Assembly (NCBI RefSeq): GCF_002150735.1
Contig: NZ_MUKA01000107.1
Coordinates: 721-45,340 of the forward strand
DNA: 44,620 nucleotides
From: Streptomyces africanus
Lineage (GTDB): Bacteria > Actinomycetota > Actinomycetes > Streptomycetales > Streptomycetaceae
Direction of reading: 5' to 3'
Translations under genes and position numbers: made by a program
The notes under the pieces: model-generated
Databases searched by the model: none
Told to the model about the DNA's origin: nothing
Seen by the model: only the letters and a program-made list of their open reading frames with translations
Part shown: piece after piece, positions 16,747-26,007 of the stretch
Layout: each line of letters begins with the position of its first letter
Numbering within the stretch: position 1 is the stretch's first letter

Positions 16747-17760
16747 GTGACTTTGACAAGACCCGTCGCCGCCTTGGTGCTGGTGGCGCTGGCCGCGCTG
16801 ATCCCGCTGCTCGGCCCGTCCTCCGCGTTGCACGGCACCGGGGAGGCCGCCGCGCCCGGCGCCGGTGGCGTGGCCCTGCTGCGCACGGCGCTGTTCGCGG
16901 CCCTGTGCGTACCGGTCGGCGAGCTGTTCGTGAACCGGCTGGCGCGTTCCGTGCCGGGTGCGTTCGTGAACGGGCCACCGGCGCGTTCCGTGCCGGGTAC
17001 GGAGGAAGCCGCCGGCCGCCCGGCTGTGCCGTGCAGTTGGTCGCCGTTCGCGGCCGTCACCGGCTTCGTCGCCGCGCTCGGGCTCGCCTCGGTCGTGGCG
17101 ACGGGCTATCTCGTCCCTGACGGCCTGTCGGACATCGACGTCGGCGGGCTCTACGCCTCCCGGGACGGCAAGCTCGCCCTGCTGGAGGTCAACGCCTTCC
17201 TCGCGGCCGGGCTGTGTGCCGTCTCGCGCCGGCCGGTCACACAACTGTGGCCGCTGGGCGCCGTGGTCGTCGCCGAGGCGTTGCGCGCGCACCCCACGAC
17301 CGAGCACACCCCGCTGACCGGCTCCGGGCTGACGCTCGTCCATCTGACCTGTGCGGCGCTGTGGACGGGCGGTCTGCTGCACGCGCTGCGGACCCTGCGG
17401 CGATGGCACGGCCGCTACGGCACGCAGGCGGGCGCGGCCCTGCTGGGTCTCTACGCGCGCGTGGCGACCGTTCTGCTCGCCGCCATCACCGCGACGGGCG
17501 TGTGGAGTTCGCTGCGCCGGATGCCGCCGGAGACGGTCCTTCAGCAGCTGACGGCGACGGCGTACGGGCGGGCCCTGCTCGCCAAGGTGCTCCTCGTGGC
17601 CGCCGTCGCCGCCCTCGCCCTGTGGGCCCGGCGGCGGCTGCGCCGGGCGGCCGACCCGCTGAGCGCCTGTGCGCCGGCGTGGGCGGAGGTGGTCGCACTG
17701 GGCCTGGTGGTCGCCGTGTCCGGACTGCTGACGGCCCTGCCGCTCCCGATCCGCTGGTGA
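16747..17760 (+). CDS. CopD-like copper resistance domain membrane protein
   Basis: 337 residues with about eight transmembrane segments. The C-terminal half carries the CopD pattern: VHLTCAALWTGGLLHAL, ARVATVLLAAITATGVWSSL, GRALLAKVLLVAAVAAL. His in VHL and neighbouring residues are candidate metal ligands. Proteins of this kind are linked to copper import or copper-protein loading; no CopC partner is adjacent, so the role here is uncertain. The GTG at 16747 is the likely start. A loop after TM2 contains a recent tandem duplication (A-R-S-V-P-G twice). Convergent with the YhhN gene, 24 bp away. Confidence 0.8.
   Translation: MTLTRPVAALVLVALAALIPLLGPSSALHGTGEAAAPGAGGVALLRTALFAALCVPVGELFVNRLARSVPGAFVNGPPARSVPGTEEAAGRPAVPCSWSPFAAVTGFVAALGLASVVATGYLVPDGLSDIDVGGLYASRDGKLALLEVNAFLAAGLCAVSRRPVTQLWPLGAVVVAEALRAHPTTEHTPLTGSGLTLVHLTCAALWTGGLLHALRTLRRWHGRYGTQAGAALLGLYARVATVLLAAITATGVWSSLRRMPPETVLQQLTATAYGRALLAKVLLVAAVAALALWARRRLRRAADPLSACAPAWAEVVALGLVVAVSGLLTALPLPIRW
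16927..16998. repeat. 33/36-bp tandem duplication inside CopD-like gene
   Basis: TTCGTGAAC-N-GGC... followed by GGCGCGTTCCGTGCCGGGT appears at 16927-16959 and again at 16963-16998 with a 3-bp indel. It encodes FVN-x-x-ARSVPG twice in a loop between membrane segments. The reading frame is kept. Confidence 0.85.
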
Positions 17761-17784
17761 CCGCTCCCCCTCCGCCGGTGCCCC

Positions 17785-18461
17785 TCAGGCGGCGCGCATC
17801 TCTCCGTACGTCGCGGCCGGTGCCCTGCGCGCGTTGAGCGCCCCGAGCGTGCCGCCGGCCAGCAGGGCCTGTGCGGCGATGTACGTGAGCATGATCCAGA
17901 AGTCCGGCCCGGGCGGCTGCGGCCAGTCGGCGACGCCGGTCGCGATGAGCGTGTCGGACAGCAGGAAGAGCGCGCCTCCGAGTCCGGTGAAGAGGCCGAG
18001 CCGGATGGCGGCCCGGTACGCCATGGCCGTGAGCAGGAGGCTGTACCCGGCGACGGGCAGGCGCAGGTCGGCGGGCAGGTCCGGCCACAGCAGCGCGACG
18101 GTCGTGACGAGGGCGGTGGCGTAGCCGAGGGCGAGGAGGGCCGCACGCGCGCGGGGGACGGCGTACCGGCTGCCGTGCCTGGCGAAGAGGACGAGGTAGC
18201 AGACGTGCCCCGCCGCGAAGCAGCCCATGCCGGCGAGGAAGGCCGGCTCGGCGCCGGACAGCAGCAGCACGTCCCCGCCCCAGCCGCACAGCAGGGCGGC
18301 CACGAGCGGCCGGGGGGCCCGGCGCAGGACGGCCCAGAGCGCCAGGAGCGGCATCAGCAGCGGCTTGGCGACGGTGTGCCCGGCGTCGAAGCCGGCCGTG
18401 AGGCAGAGGAGGTCGACGACGACGGCGAGACCGAAGGCGCCGAGGAGGAGCCGGGAGTGGC

Positions 18462-18465
<4 letters not shown>
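17785..18465 (-). CDS. YhhN/TMEM86 family lysoplasmalogenase-like membrane protein
   Basis: 226 residues, about eight short hydrophobic helices. Typical YhhN stretches: KPLLMPLLALWAVL near the N-terminus, CGWGGDVLLL, FLAGMGCFAAGHVCYLVLF and LSDTLIA. Animal members (TMEM86A/B) hydrolyse the vinyl-ether bond of lysoplasmalogens; bacterial members are mostly untested. GTG at 18465 overlaps the stop of the upstream hydroxylase gene as GTGA, so the pair is translationally coupled. The shared context with an AGMO-like enzyme suggests ether-lipid turnover (inference). Confidence 0.87.
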
Positions 18466-19346
<881 letters not shown>

Positions 19347-19453
19347 GCCTGAACCGTAGGGCGGCCGTCCCGCCCCGACCAGACGTTGTTACCCACAAGT
19401 ATTACCGACGGTACGCGCTTGCTTCTTGGCGATCTCCGCCAATGGCCGCGCCG

Positions 19454-20068
19454 TCAGCACCGTCGCGTCGGCGTGACCGACCGGACCGTGCCGATCGGGA
19501 TGCTGCGGTACTCCCCTCCCTTCGCCGGTTTGATGGTGACCGCCGTGGCGTCGCTCATCACCAGCTCCCCGCACCGCACACCGCCGGCCGTGGTCACCAG
19601 GACGTACGGCCCGCCCTCCCGGGAGTTCGCGGGATCGTCGACGGGCACGAGCCAGGAGACCGCGATCGCGGCGACGATCGCGCACAGCCCGGCGACGGAC
19701 AGCCGCCGCGCCCGGATCAGGGCAGCCTGCGTGCGCACGACCTCGTCCAGGACGGCGGCGAGCAGCCGGTCACCGCTCAGCCAGGTCTGCCGGCCGAGCG
19801 GACCGTGCGCGGCCCGCACGGCTCCCAGGGCACCGGAGAGCAGCAGCACGAAAGCCAGCACCAGCAGCAGTGCCGTGGTCCAGCGCCAGGCGCCCGGCAT
19901 GCCCGCGACGCTCTCGCGGCCCTTCAGGACGAAGACCACGCCGACCAGCCCCGTGAGCCCGGTCAGCCCGTTGCGCCAGCCCTCGGCCTGTCGGCGTACG
20001 GCGCCCAGCTGGTCGTACTGGAGCTGCTGCCCGAGCTGGGCGAACCGTTTCCTGGCGAGGTCGGTCAC
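19454..20068 (-). CDS. membrane protein, third gene of caspase-ATPase operon
   Basis: 204 residues. GTG at 20068 overlaps the stop of the preceding gene as GTGA. Residues 1-35 are an amphipathic helix-rich cytoplasmic start (TDLARKRFAQLGQQLQYDQL). Three hydrophobic segments follow (LTGLTGLVGVVFVL, TTALLLVLAFVLLLSGALG, LSVAGLCAIVAAIAVSWLV). The last about 55 residues form a soluble beta-rich domain (YVLVTTAGGVRCGELVMSDA, then YRSIPIGTVRSVTP), resembling a small barrel. No named family is recognised. The operon position suggests a membrane anchor or sensor for the caspase/ATPase protein (inference). Confidence 0.75.
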   Translation of the reverse strand: MTDLARKRFAQLGQQLQYDQLGAVRRQAEGWRNGLTGLTGLVGVVFVLKGRESVAGMPGAWRWTTALLLVLAFVLLLSGALGAVRAAHGPLGRQTWLSGDRLLAAVLDEVVRTQAALIRARRLSVAGLCAIVAAIAVSWLVPVDDPANSREGGPYVLVTTAGGVRCGELVMSDATAVTIKPAKGGEYRSIPIGTVRSVTPTRRC

Positions 20069-20412
20069 GACGCCGCCCCGTGCACGGGCGGCGGCACCGG
20101 GACGTCCCAGAAGGCACCACAGCCCGAGTCGGGAGACTCCGGCGGCCGCTCGGGGTGGGGGTAGCCGCAGGCGCAGTAGACGGGGATGCAGCCGGTGAGG
20201 GGCTCGGGCTCGCTCCGGTCCCGGCGCCACAGCCGCTTGGGCGGACCCAGCACTCCGTAGGCGACCCGGAAGACGGTTGCCGCTCGGCACGTCGGGCACA
20301 GTCCCGTCACGGTGTACCAGCGGCCGTCCTCGGAGCGTGCGACGGTGAAGGGCTCCTCCGGGTCGACGGTGACCTCTTGTTCACGGAACTCGGTCGGAAC
20401 GTGATCGGGCAT
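20065..20412 (-). CDS. small cysteine-rich (zinc-ribbon-like) protein, second gene of caspase-ATPase operon
   Basis: 115 residues. C39-x2-C42 (CPTC) and C80-x-C82-G (CACG), with C75 and C98 nearby, look like a zinc ribbon. A central basic stretch (PPKRLWRRDRSEP) separates the two halves, and the C-terminus is Pro-rich. It starts 37 bp behind the large gene and overlaps the membrane gene by 4 nt. No named family is recognised. It is possibly an adaptor linking the large protein to its membrane partner or to a target (inference). Confidence 0.75.
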   Translation of the reverse strand: MPDHVPTEFREQEVTVDPEEPFTVARSEDGRWYTVTGLCPTCRAATVFRVAYGVLGPPKRLWRRDRSEPEPLTGCIPVYCACGYPHPERPPESPDSGCGAFWDVPVPPPVHGAAS

Positions 20413-20449
20413 GGCTCCTCACAGGGTCGCGTCAAGGGCCTGACGGTTG

Positions 20450-23400
20450 TCATCGAGCCCGGTAGGGCTCAACCGGCGGCATCGGGGCCGGCTCGGCGGG
20501 ACAGTCGGGCGGCAGGACGAGGCCGAACAGCGGCGCGTACCGGGCGAGCCGGTCGTACACCTCGCGGGTCGGCTGCCCGAACTCACGCGCGGCCACGGCG
20601 ATGCGCTCGGCCGTCACCGCACCGCTCAGCGCGGGCGCCCGCCCGGTGTACTGCTCAGTGAGCATGATCAGGTCCTGCCAGGTGGGCACCGTGTCCGCGT
20701 CCGTTCCCGGCCGTTCCACGAGAAGGGGGAGACCGAAGGGACGATAGAGCGCGAGCCGGTCCCACGCCTTGGTCAACGCCCAGCCGAAGCGGGCCGCGAC
20801 ACGCAGCAGTTCGAGCGGGCCCACGGGTCCGTGGCCGACGAGGTCCGGCCGGAACAGTGCACTGTCGTGCTCGGTGGGCCGGTGCTCGCGCCAGCCGTCG
20901 GATCCGCCCTCGGCGGGTTCCCGCCAGGGGGCACCGAAGCGGGCGTAGCGGGCCAGGACGGCCACGCTCTCGCCGAGGCTCGCGTCGTTGGCCCGGGCGT
21001 GGGACACGAGGACGGCGGGGCTCGGGCGGGGGCGCCAGCGTGGGACGTAGGAATCCCGCCAGGACTGGAAGAAGGCGTTCTCCCGCTCCGTCCTCTGTGG
21101 TGTGCAGCAGGCCAGGACGTCAGCGCCGGTGGGACGCAGATCGGCAGGTGCCTCATCGGCCAACCGGTCCAGCGCCGAGACATCGAACCCGACCAACGGC
21201 CCGAGCACGGTGAGCCGTTCGATCGCGGAGCCGAGCGTGGTGCGGGCCATCGCCGCGGCATACAGAACGAAGAAGACGTCGAGGCCCTCGCGCACGGCGA
21301 CGCCGCGGACCGCGGTACCCGTGTTCATCAACTCCAGCGACTCCTCGGCGTCGTAGTACCTGCGGCGTGACAGAGCGTCTCTCCCCGAGCACATGAGCAG
21401 GTCCCAGTCACCGGCCGAGACGGCACGCCACTGCTCCACGAGCGTCGGCGCGCGTTCGTCCACGAAGCCCGCCTCGGCGAGTTCCGTGAGCCGCTGCGCC
21501 ACCAGCGCGCCGTCGGCCCGGACCTTCCGGACGGCCTGCGCCGTCTCCAGCAGGGGCGCGGGGCATCCGGTCGGGTCGTACGGCCAGTTGTCAGGGAACC
21601 TGTCGTCGACGACGGCGCCGAGGAGGTCGCTGTCGAGCCTGGTGAAGACGCGGCCGGCCAGTTCCGCCGGAACCGGCGGGACCTGCAGCCGCTGCGCCGC
21701 GAGGACACCCGCGAACCGTTCGGGCACCTCGGCCACCGTGATCCCCAGCATCCCCGATGCCCTGGCCAGCTGCCGGGCCGACAGGTCCAGATCCTCGCTG
21801 TATGCGGCGATGCCGAGGCTCATCGCGAACTCGGTGCGCTGCTCCTGCGTCCAGGACCTGGGCGGGTCGAACCTGTGGGCCCTGGCGGCGGGAGCTGCCG
21901 CGGGGGCCGGTCCCTCCGCCGGCCAGCCGAGCCACGCGTACCGCCGCAGGATCTCCTCGTACGTCTCCCGGGCCGGTGGCGTCCCCGCCTTCCGCTTCCC
22001 CGGGGCCGTGAACCGGGGGTGCCAGGCCAGTACGTCGAGCTCCTCCTGGGTGGCGATGGCGTCGGCGGGGACGGCGTCGGTGTCCTCCGGCACATCCAGG
22101 GGGATTCCGGCAGCGGCGAACCGCCTGGCCCGGTCCAGGGCCTCACGCAAGGGCAGGCCCTCCACGACACTGAACCTCCGGAGCACCGCGAGCACGTCGT
22201 GGGCGAAGTAGCGTGCGTAGTCCTCGCGCAGCAATGCGTCAAAGCGCTCACGGCCGAGGAGGATCCGGCGGTCCGTGGCGTCGAGCAGCATCCCGTGCGC
22301 CGCGTCGAGTCCGGTGACGGCGGGCACATCCAGGCCGGCGATGGCGTACCGGCGCAACCGCCTCATGACCTCTCCCAGAGTGATGCTCTCCTCCGGGGAC
22401 TGCGGCAGAGCCGCATGCCTCGTGGCCTCGGGCAGCCGCAAATCCCGCAGCCTGACGCCGGCCTCCCAGGCCTCGGGAACGGGATAGCCGTCCACCGACT
22501 CCGGCAACGCCAGTCGCTCCCAAGCCTTGTCGCCCAGTTCGATCCCGACGCTGCGCAGAACCGCCGCCCGCCAGGACAGGACCCCGGCTTCCTCCGGCAG
22601 GACAGCCGGCCCGAAGTCCTGCAGCGGCACCAGCCCCATGTCCCATGGGAAGCAACCCACCCGGCGGAAGTCGAGGACCGTCGCCCGGTCCCAGCCGGTT
22701 CTGCTGGTCAGCCGGGTATCGGCGGCCAGCAGCCGCGCCGTCACCCGGACCGCCGCAGTCGGGTGCAGCCGGGCGAACGCCCAGAGCCACTCCAGCGTCA
22801 GCCACTCCGGCGCCCCGAACGCCCGGGCGGCGTCGAGGAGTCGCTCGTCTGCCCACGCCCGGTCGTACGAGAGGATCCTGGTCCTGTCGGTGCTGATGTC
22901 CGGAGCGTGCGTCTCGCGCAGGTCCATCACGAAGCCGAAGGGATGCCCGCCCAGATCGTGCCAGTCCTTGCCTGCGTTGTCGTGCCGGTCCAGCTTCCCG
23001 GCGCTGGTGCGGAGCCAGGCGGCGGCGCTGCTGTCCCCCTGGACCATGGACGCCGGATCCACCAGGATGCCGTCGGCCAGGAGGCACCCCTTTCCGTCCA
23101 CCCACCACGCGTCGGGGCCCGCGGGAAGGGGGCGCCGGGCATCGCCGAAGTAGTACAGCGCTCCTGGTTCCCACGTCCGCACGGCCTCCCCGTCCCGCTC
23201 CACCCGCAGCGCGAAATCGGACCGCCATACCCGCTTGGCCAGCTCCCGCGCCACGTCGATGTCGCCCGACTGGAGGTACAGCCGCACGCGGGTGCCGCCC
23301 CCGGGCTGCGCCACGTCGTTCCTGCGGACCCGGAACAGACTGCCGGTCGAGGCCACGTCCACGCGCAGTCCGCCGCCCGCGTCCGCACGCCCGTACTCGT

Positions 23401-25750
23401 CGGTCGCCCGGGTCCAGATGCTGATCTCGTCGGCCAGCATGAAGTAGCTGAACACACCGACGCCGAAACGGCTGTTGGGATAGACCCGCAGGGCCGGGTC
23501 CGCGCGGCGCCAGCGGGCCTGTTCCCTGCGGTACTCGCGGGACTGCTCGAAGCGGCGGCCGGCCCGCGAGAAGGTGCCCCGCAGGCTCTTGTGGTCCATG
23601 CCGACGCCGTTGTCCTCGCACTCCACGTAGGCGCGGCCCTCCGCGTCCGTGCCCTGCCGGAAGACGATCTCGCCCTGCCAGGTGTACGGGACGCTCCCGT
23701 CGGCCTTTCCGTAGCGCAGCCGGGCCTGCCGGTAGCGGCAGGCGTCCAGGGCGTTCTGGTACATCTCCCGCAGGGCGAGGACCGGGTCGCCGTACAGATG
23801 GGTGCCCATGAGCAGTTCGCGCATCTCGTCCTCGGCGAGGCTGAACCGCATCAGCGGGACACCGTAGGCGTCCCCCTTGACGGCGCTGTCGTACCGCGGG
23901 CGAAGCCGACGGCAGGTGATCCGGTCGGGCACATGGGCGAGGAGCGCGGCGGGCTGGGCGGAGGTGAGGCGCCGGCGCACGTTCTGTACGGCCTCGTCGG
24001 CCCAGCCGGCCAGCGTCTCCAGAGCGGCGTGCACCGCGGGGTGCGGGCAGGGCAGGTCCAGGTCGAGTGTCTTGCTCAGCCGGTCCCGCGCCCAGCGCAG
24101 CTCGCGCACGCTCGCCACGGCCTCGCCGGGCCGCAGCCCGTCGGCGACGCCGATGTTGTCCACCAGGACACCGGGCAGCTGCCGCAGGTCGCCGCCGAGC
24201 AGGCCCGCGACGCCGAGCAGCCAGGACAGCTCGCGGGGGCGCCAGCGTTCCGTCGTGCCGTCCGCGCGGGCGAGTTCCTCCAGGCGCCAGTGGGTGTCGG
24301 CGCCGTCCCGCTCGCCCTGGTTCGGCTCGGTGGGGGCGACCGCGATCTGCCGGCAGACCCGCACGAGTTCGTCGGTCAGTTCCTCGGTCCGGGCCGGTGC
24401 GGAGCCGGGGCCGAGCAGCGCCTTCGCGAGCGGGGCGAGCAGCTGGGGCGCGTAGGTGTCCCACAGTTGCTCCTTGCCTCCGACGTGCCGGTGCAGCAGC
24501 CAGGCGGCGACGGCCGCGGCGTCCTCGGCCCGGCCGCGTCCGGCCAGCTCGCGGCCCTTGCGCCAGAGCAGGGCGTGCGCGGCGAAGGTGTGCTCCAGGT
24601 CGACGCGTTCGGGATCGCGTCCCAGGGGGCCGGCCTGCGGATCGAGCCGTGAGGGCTCGACCGCCGTGGTCTCCTTGACGCCCATGGCGTACACGGCCTC
24701 GCGGACGAAGGGTGCGGCGGCGAGCACCGCGAACTCGCCCGGGTCCAGAAGTGGGCCGCCCTGGGTCTGCGAGGGTGCGAGCAGGGGTCTGAGCCCGCGG
24801 GCCAGCACACGCACCGGATAGTCGTCGTCCGACCAGGGATCGGGGACGGTCGCGAACGCGGTGGCGCGCCATTTGGCGCACTCTGCCGTCAACCGCACGA
24901 GGACGCGTTGGAGTTCGTCGCGTCGCGCGTCATCGCCGCCCTCGACGGCCGACCAGAGTTCGGGGTCGCGGACCGCTGCGGCCCACTCCTCGTGGAGGGT
25001 GCGGCCGGCGCAGAGTTCGACCTTGTGGACGGCCTCCGGGCCGCTGGGCGCGTAGTGGGCGGTCGGTGTCTGCCGCTGGCGGGCGGCGCGGGCGAACTCG
25101 GCGGTCCTGCGGACGGTATGGGCGATGACGTCGGCGACCGTGCGGGGCGCGGTGTCGGACTGCAGGGCGTCGGCGAGGGCGCGCGTGAAGTGGCTGCCGA
25201 GTTCCTTGTCGGAGCCGCAGGTCTGACCGGGACCGCAGCCGAAGAGCACGGCCACCCGGTCCCGCCCGGCCGGGAAGTTCGTCGCGGGCCCGCCGTACGA
25301 CGTGCCGCCCGGGGCGGCTTCCTCGCGGCAGGCGTCGACGGTCAGCAGGACCGTACCGGCCCGGCATCCCTGGAGCAGTTCGGCGAGGTCGAGGCCGATG
25401 AGGCTGTCCAGCGCCACCTGCGGGGGCGTGGTTGCCCAGGTGAGCTGGGCGTCCGCGGGCACGAGGTAGTCCGCGCCGTCGACGGACAACCCGTGTCCGG
25501 TGAAGTGGATGAGGACCGTGCCGTCTTCGGGCGCGGTGGCGCAGACCCTGCTGATCGCACTGCGGATCCGGGAGCGCAGGGCGGGTTCGTCGGGGGTCGC
25601 CCCGATCCGTTCGACGCTGTACCCGGAGGAGCGCAGCGCCCCGGTCATCAGCTCGACGTCACGTCCCACCGTCTCCGTCAGGTCGCGGAAGCGCTCCGAG
25701 AGTTCGTACTGCGGTACGGCGACGATCAGCGCCTGCCTGTTCTCCCCCAT
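20450..25750 (-). CDS. caspase-like protease fused to Hsp90/GHKL-type ATPase, large repeat protein
   Basis: 1766 residues. Residues 1-230: caspase/metacaspase (C14) fold, start ALIVAVPQYEL, catalytic H86 in IHFTGHGLSVDGADYLVP and C141 in LLTVDACREE. Residues 250-630: helical linker. Residues 640-1000: GHKL ATPase with N-box E662-MYQN-ALDA, D713-NGVGMD (G1), SRFGVGVFS 760-768 (G2) and GGGTRVRL 817-824, closest in type to HtpG/sacsin. All ATP-binding motifs look intact. Residues 1050-1766: helical repeats with a recurring pattern R-L-x-x-Y/F-x-x-x-G-L-x-L/V-P (about 1131, 1190, 1269, 1600, 1668, 1736), possibly winged-HTH repeats. ATG 25750 begins the caspase domain directly. No signal peptide or TM, so cytoplasmic. 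First gene of a three-gene operon. Role is probably conflict/defence or regulated proteolysis; this is inference. Confidence 0.85.
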   Translation of the reverse strand: MGENRQALIVAVPQYELSERFRDLTETVGRDVELMTGALRSSGYSVERIGATPDEPALRSRIRSAISRVCATAPEDGTVLIHFTGHGLSVDGADYLVPADAQLTWATTPPQVALDSLIGLDLAELLQGCRAGTVLLTVDACREEAAPGGTSYGGPATNFPAGRDRVAVLFGCGPGQTCGSDKELGSHFTRALADALQSDTAPRTVADVIAHTVRRTAEFARAARQRQTPTAHYAPSGPEAVHKVELCAGRTLHEEWAAAVRDPELWSAVEGGDDARRDELQRVLVRLTAECAKWRATAFATVPDPWSDDDYPVRVLARGLRPLLAPSQTQGGPLLDPGEFAVLAAAPFVREAVYAMGVKETTAVEPSRLDPQAGPLGRDPERVDLEHTFAAHALLWRKGRELAGRGRAEDAAAVAAWLLHRHVGGKEQLWDTYAPQLLAPLAKALLGPGSAPARTEELTDELVRVCRQIAVAPTEPNQGERDGADTHWRLEELARADGTTERWRPRELSWLLGVAGLLGGDLRQLPGVLVDNIGVADGLRPGEAVASVRELRWARDRLSKTLDLDLPCPHPAVHAALETLAGWADEAVQNVRRRLTSAQPAALLAHVPDRITCRRLRPRYDSAVKGDAYGVPLMRFSLAEDEMRELLMGTHLYGDPVLALREMYQNALDACRYRQARLRYGKADGSVPYTWQGEIVFRQGTDAEGRAYVECEDNGVGMDHKSLRGTFSRAGRRFEQSREYRREQARWRRADPALRVYPNSRFGVGVFSYFMLADEISIWTRATDEYGRADAGGGLRVDVASTGSLFRVRRNDVAQPGGGTRVRLYLQSGDIDVARELAKRVWRSDFALRVERDGEAVRTWEPGALYYFGDARRPLPAGPDAWWVDGKGCLLADGILVDPASMVQGDSSAAAWLRTSAGKLDRHDNAGKDWHDLGGHPFGFVMDLRETHAPDISTDRTRILSYDRAWADERLLDAARAFGAPEWLTLEWLWAFARLHPTAAVRVTARLLAADTRLTSRTGWDRATVLDFRRVGCFPWDMGLVPLQDFGPAVLPEEAGVLSWRAAVLRSVGIELGDKAWERLALPESVDGYPVPEAWEAGVRLRDLRLPEATRHAALPQSPEESITLGEVMRRLRRYAIAGLDVPAVTGLDAAHGMLLDATDRRILLGRERFDALLREDYARYFAHDVLAVLRRFSVVEGLPLREALDRARRFAAAGIPLDVPEDTDAVPADAIATQEELDVLAWHPRFTAPGKRKAGTPPARETYEEILRRYAWLGWPAEGPAPAAAPAARAHRFDPPRSWTQEQRTEFAMSLGIAAYSEDLDLSARQLARASGMLGITVAEVPERFAGVLAAQRLQVPPVPAELAGRVFTRLDSDLLGAVVDDRFPDNWPYDPTGCPAPLLETAQAVRKVRADGALVAQRLTELAEAGFVDERAPTLVEQWRAVSAGDWDLLMCSGRDALSRRRYYDAEESLELMNTGTAVRGVAVREGLDVFFVLYAAAMARTTLGSAIERLTVLGPLVGFDVSALDRLADEAPADLRPTGADVLACCTPQRTERENAFFQSWRDSYVPRWRPRPSPAVLVSHARANDASLGESVAVLARYARFGAPWREPAEGGSDGWREHRPTEHDSALFRPDLVGHGPVGPLELLRVAARFGWALTKAWDRLALYRPFGLPLLVERPGTDADTVPTWQDLIMLTEQYTGRAPALSGAVTAERIAVAAREFGQPTREVYDRLARYAPLFGLVLPPDCPAEPAPMPPVEPYRAR

Positions 25751-26007
25751 CGGCCCGTTCGTCCCCCTTCGGCCCCTGTGCGGCACGGGCAAGAATGGCA
25801 CAGGAGAGATGCGGCACATCCGGCTCCGCTCCTTGCTCCACAGCCCCTTCGCCCTGCATCCGCCTCAGCGGACTTCCCGTCAACTGCCTTCGGGATGCCC
25901 TCGGACCCGGGACCGGAATCCCCCGGCCGGTCTCGCCGGGCCACGGCGGACGCGGCACGGCACCTGACGGACCTGACTGTCAGTCGCGGCCCGTATCCTC
26001 AGTGACC
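25751..26007. promoter_or_regulatory. divergent promoter region, caspase-ATPase gene / exonuclease gene
   Basis: 257 bp without a gene. Near the right end there are overlapping palindromes CTGAC-T-GTCAG / GACTG-T-CAGTC (25973-25985) and a -10-like TATCCT at 25994-25999. The ATG of the exonuclease gene begins at 26008, 8 nt behind that hexamer and without a Shine-Dalgarno sequence, pointing to leaderless transcription. AAGGGGG about 12 nt ahead of 25750 is the likely RBS of the caspase gene. Confidence 0.55.

Noticed and set aside
21875..24652. 925-residue plus-strand open frame antisense to the caspase-ATPase gene
   Set aside because: Antisense shadow with no domain; the minus strand has intact protease and ATPase motifs.
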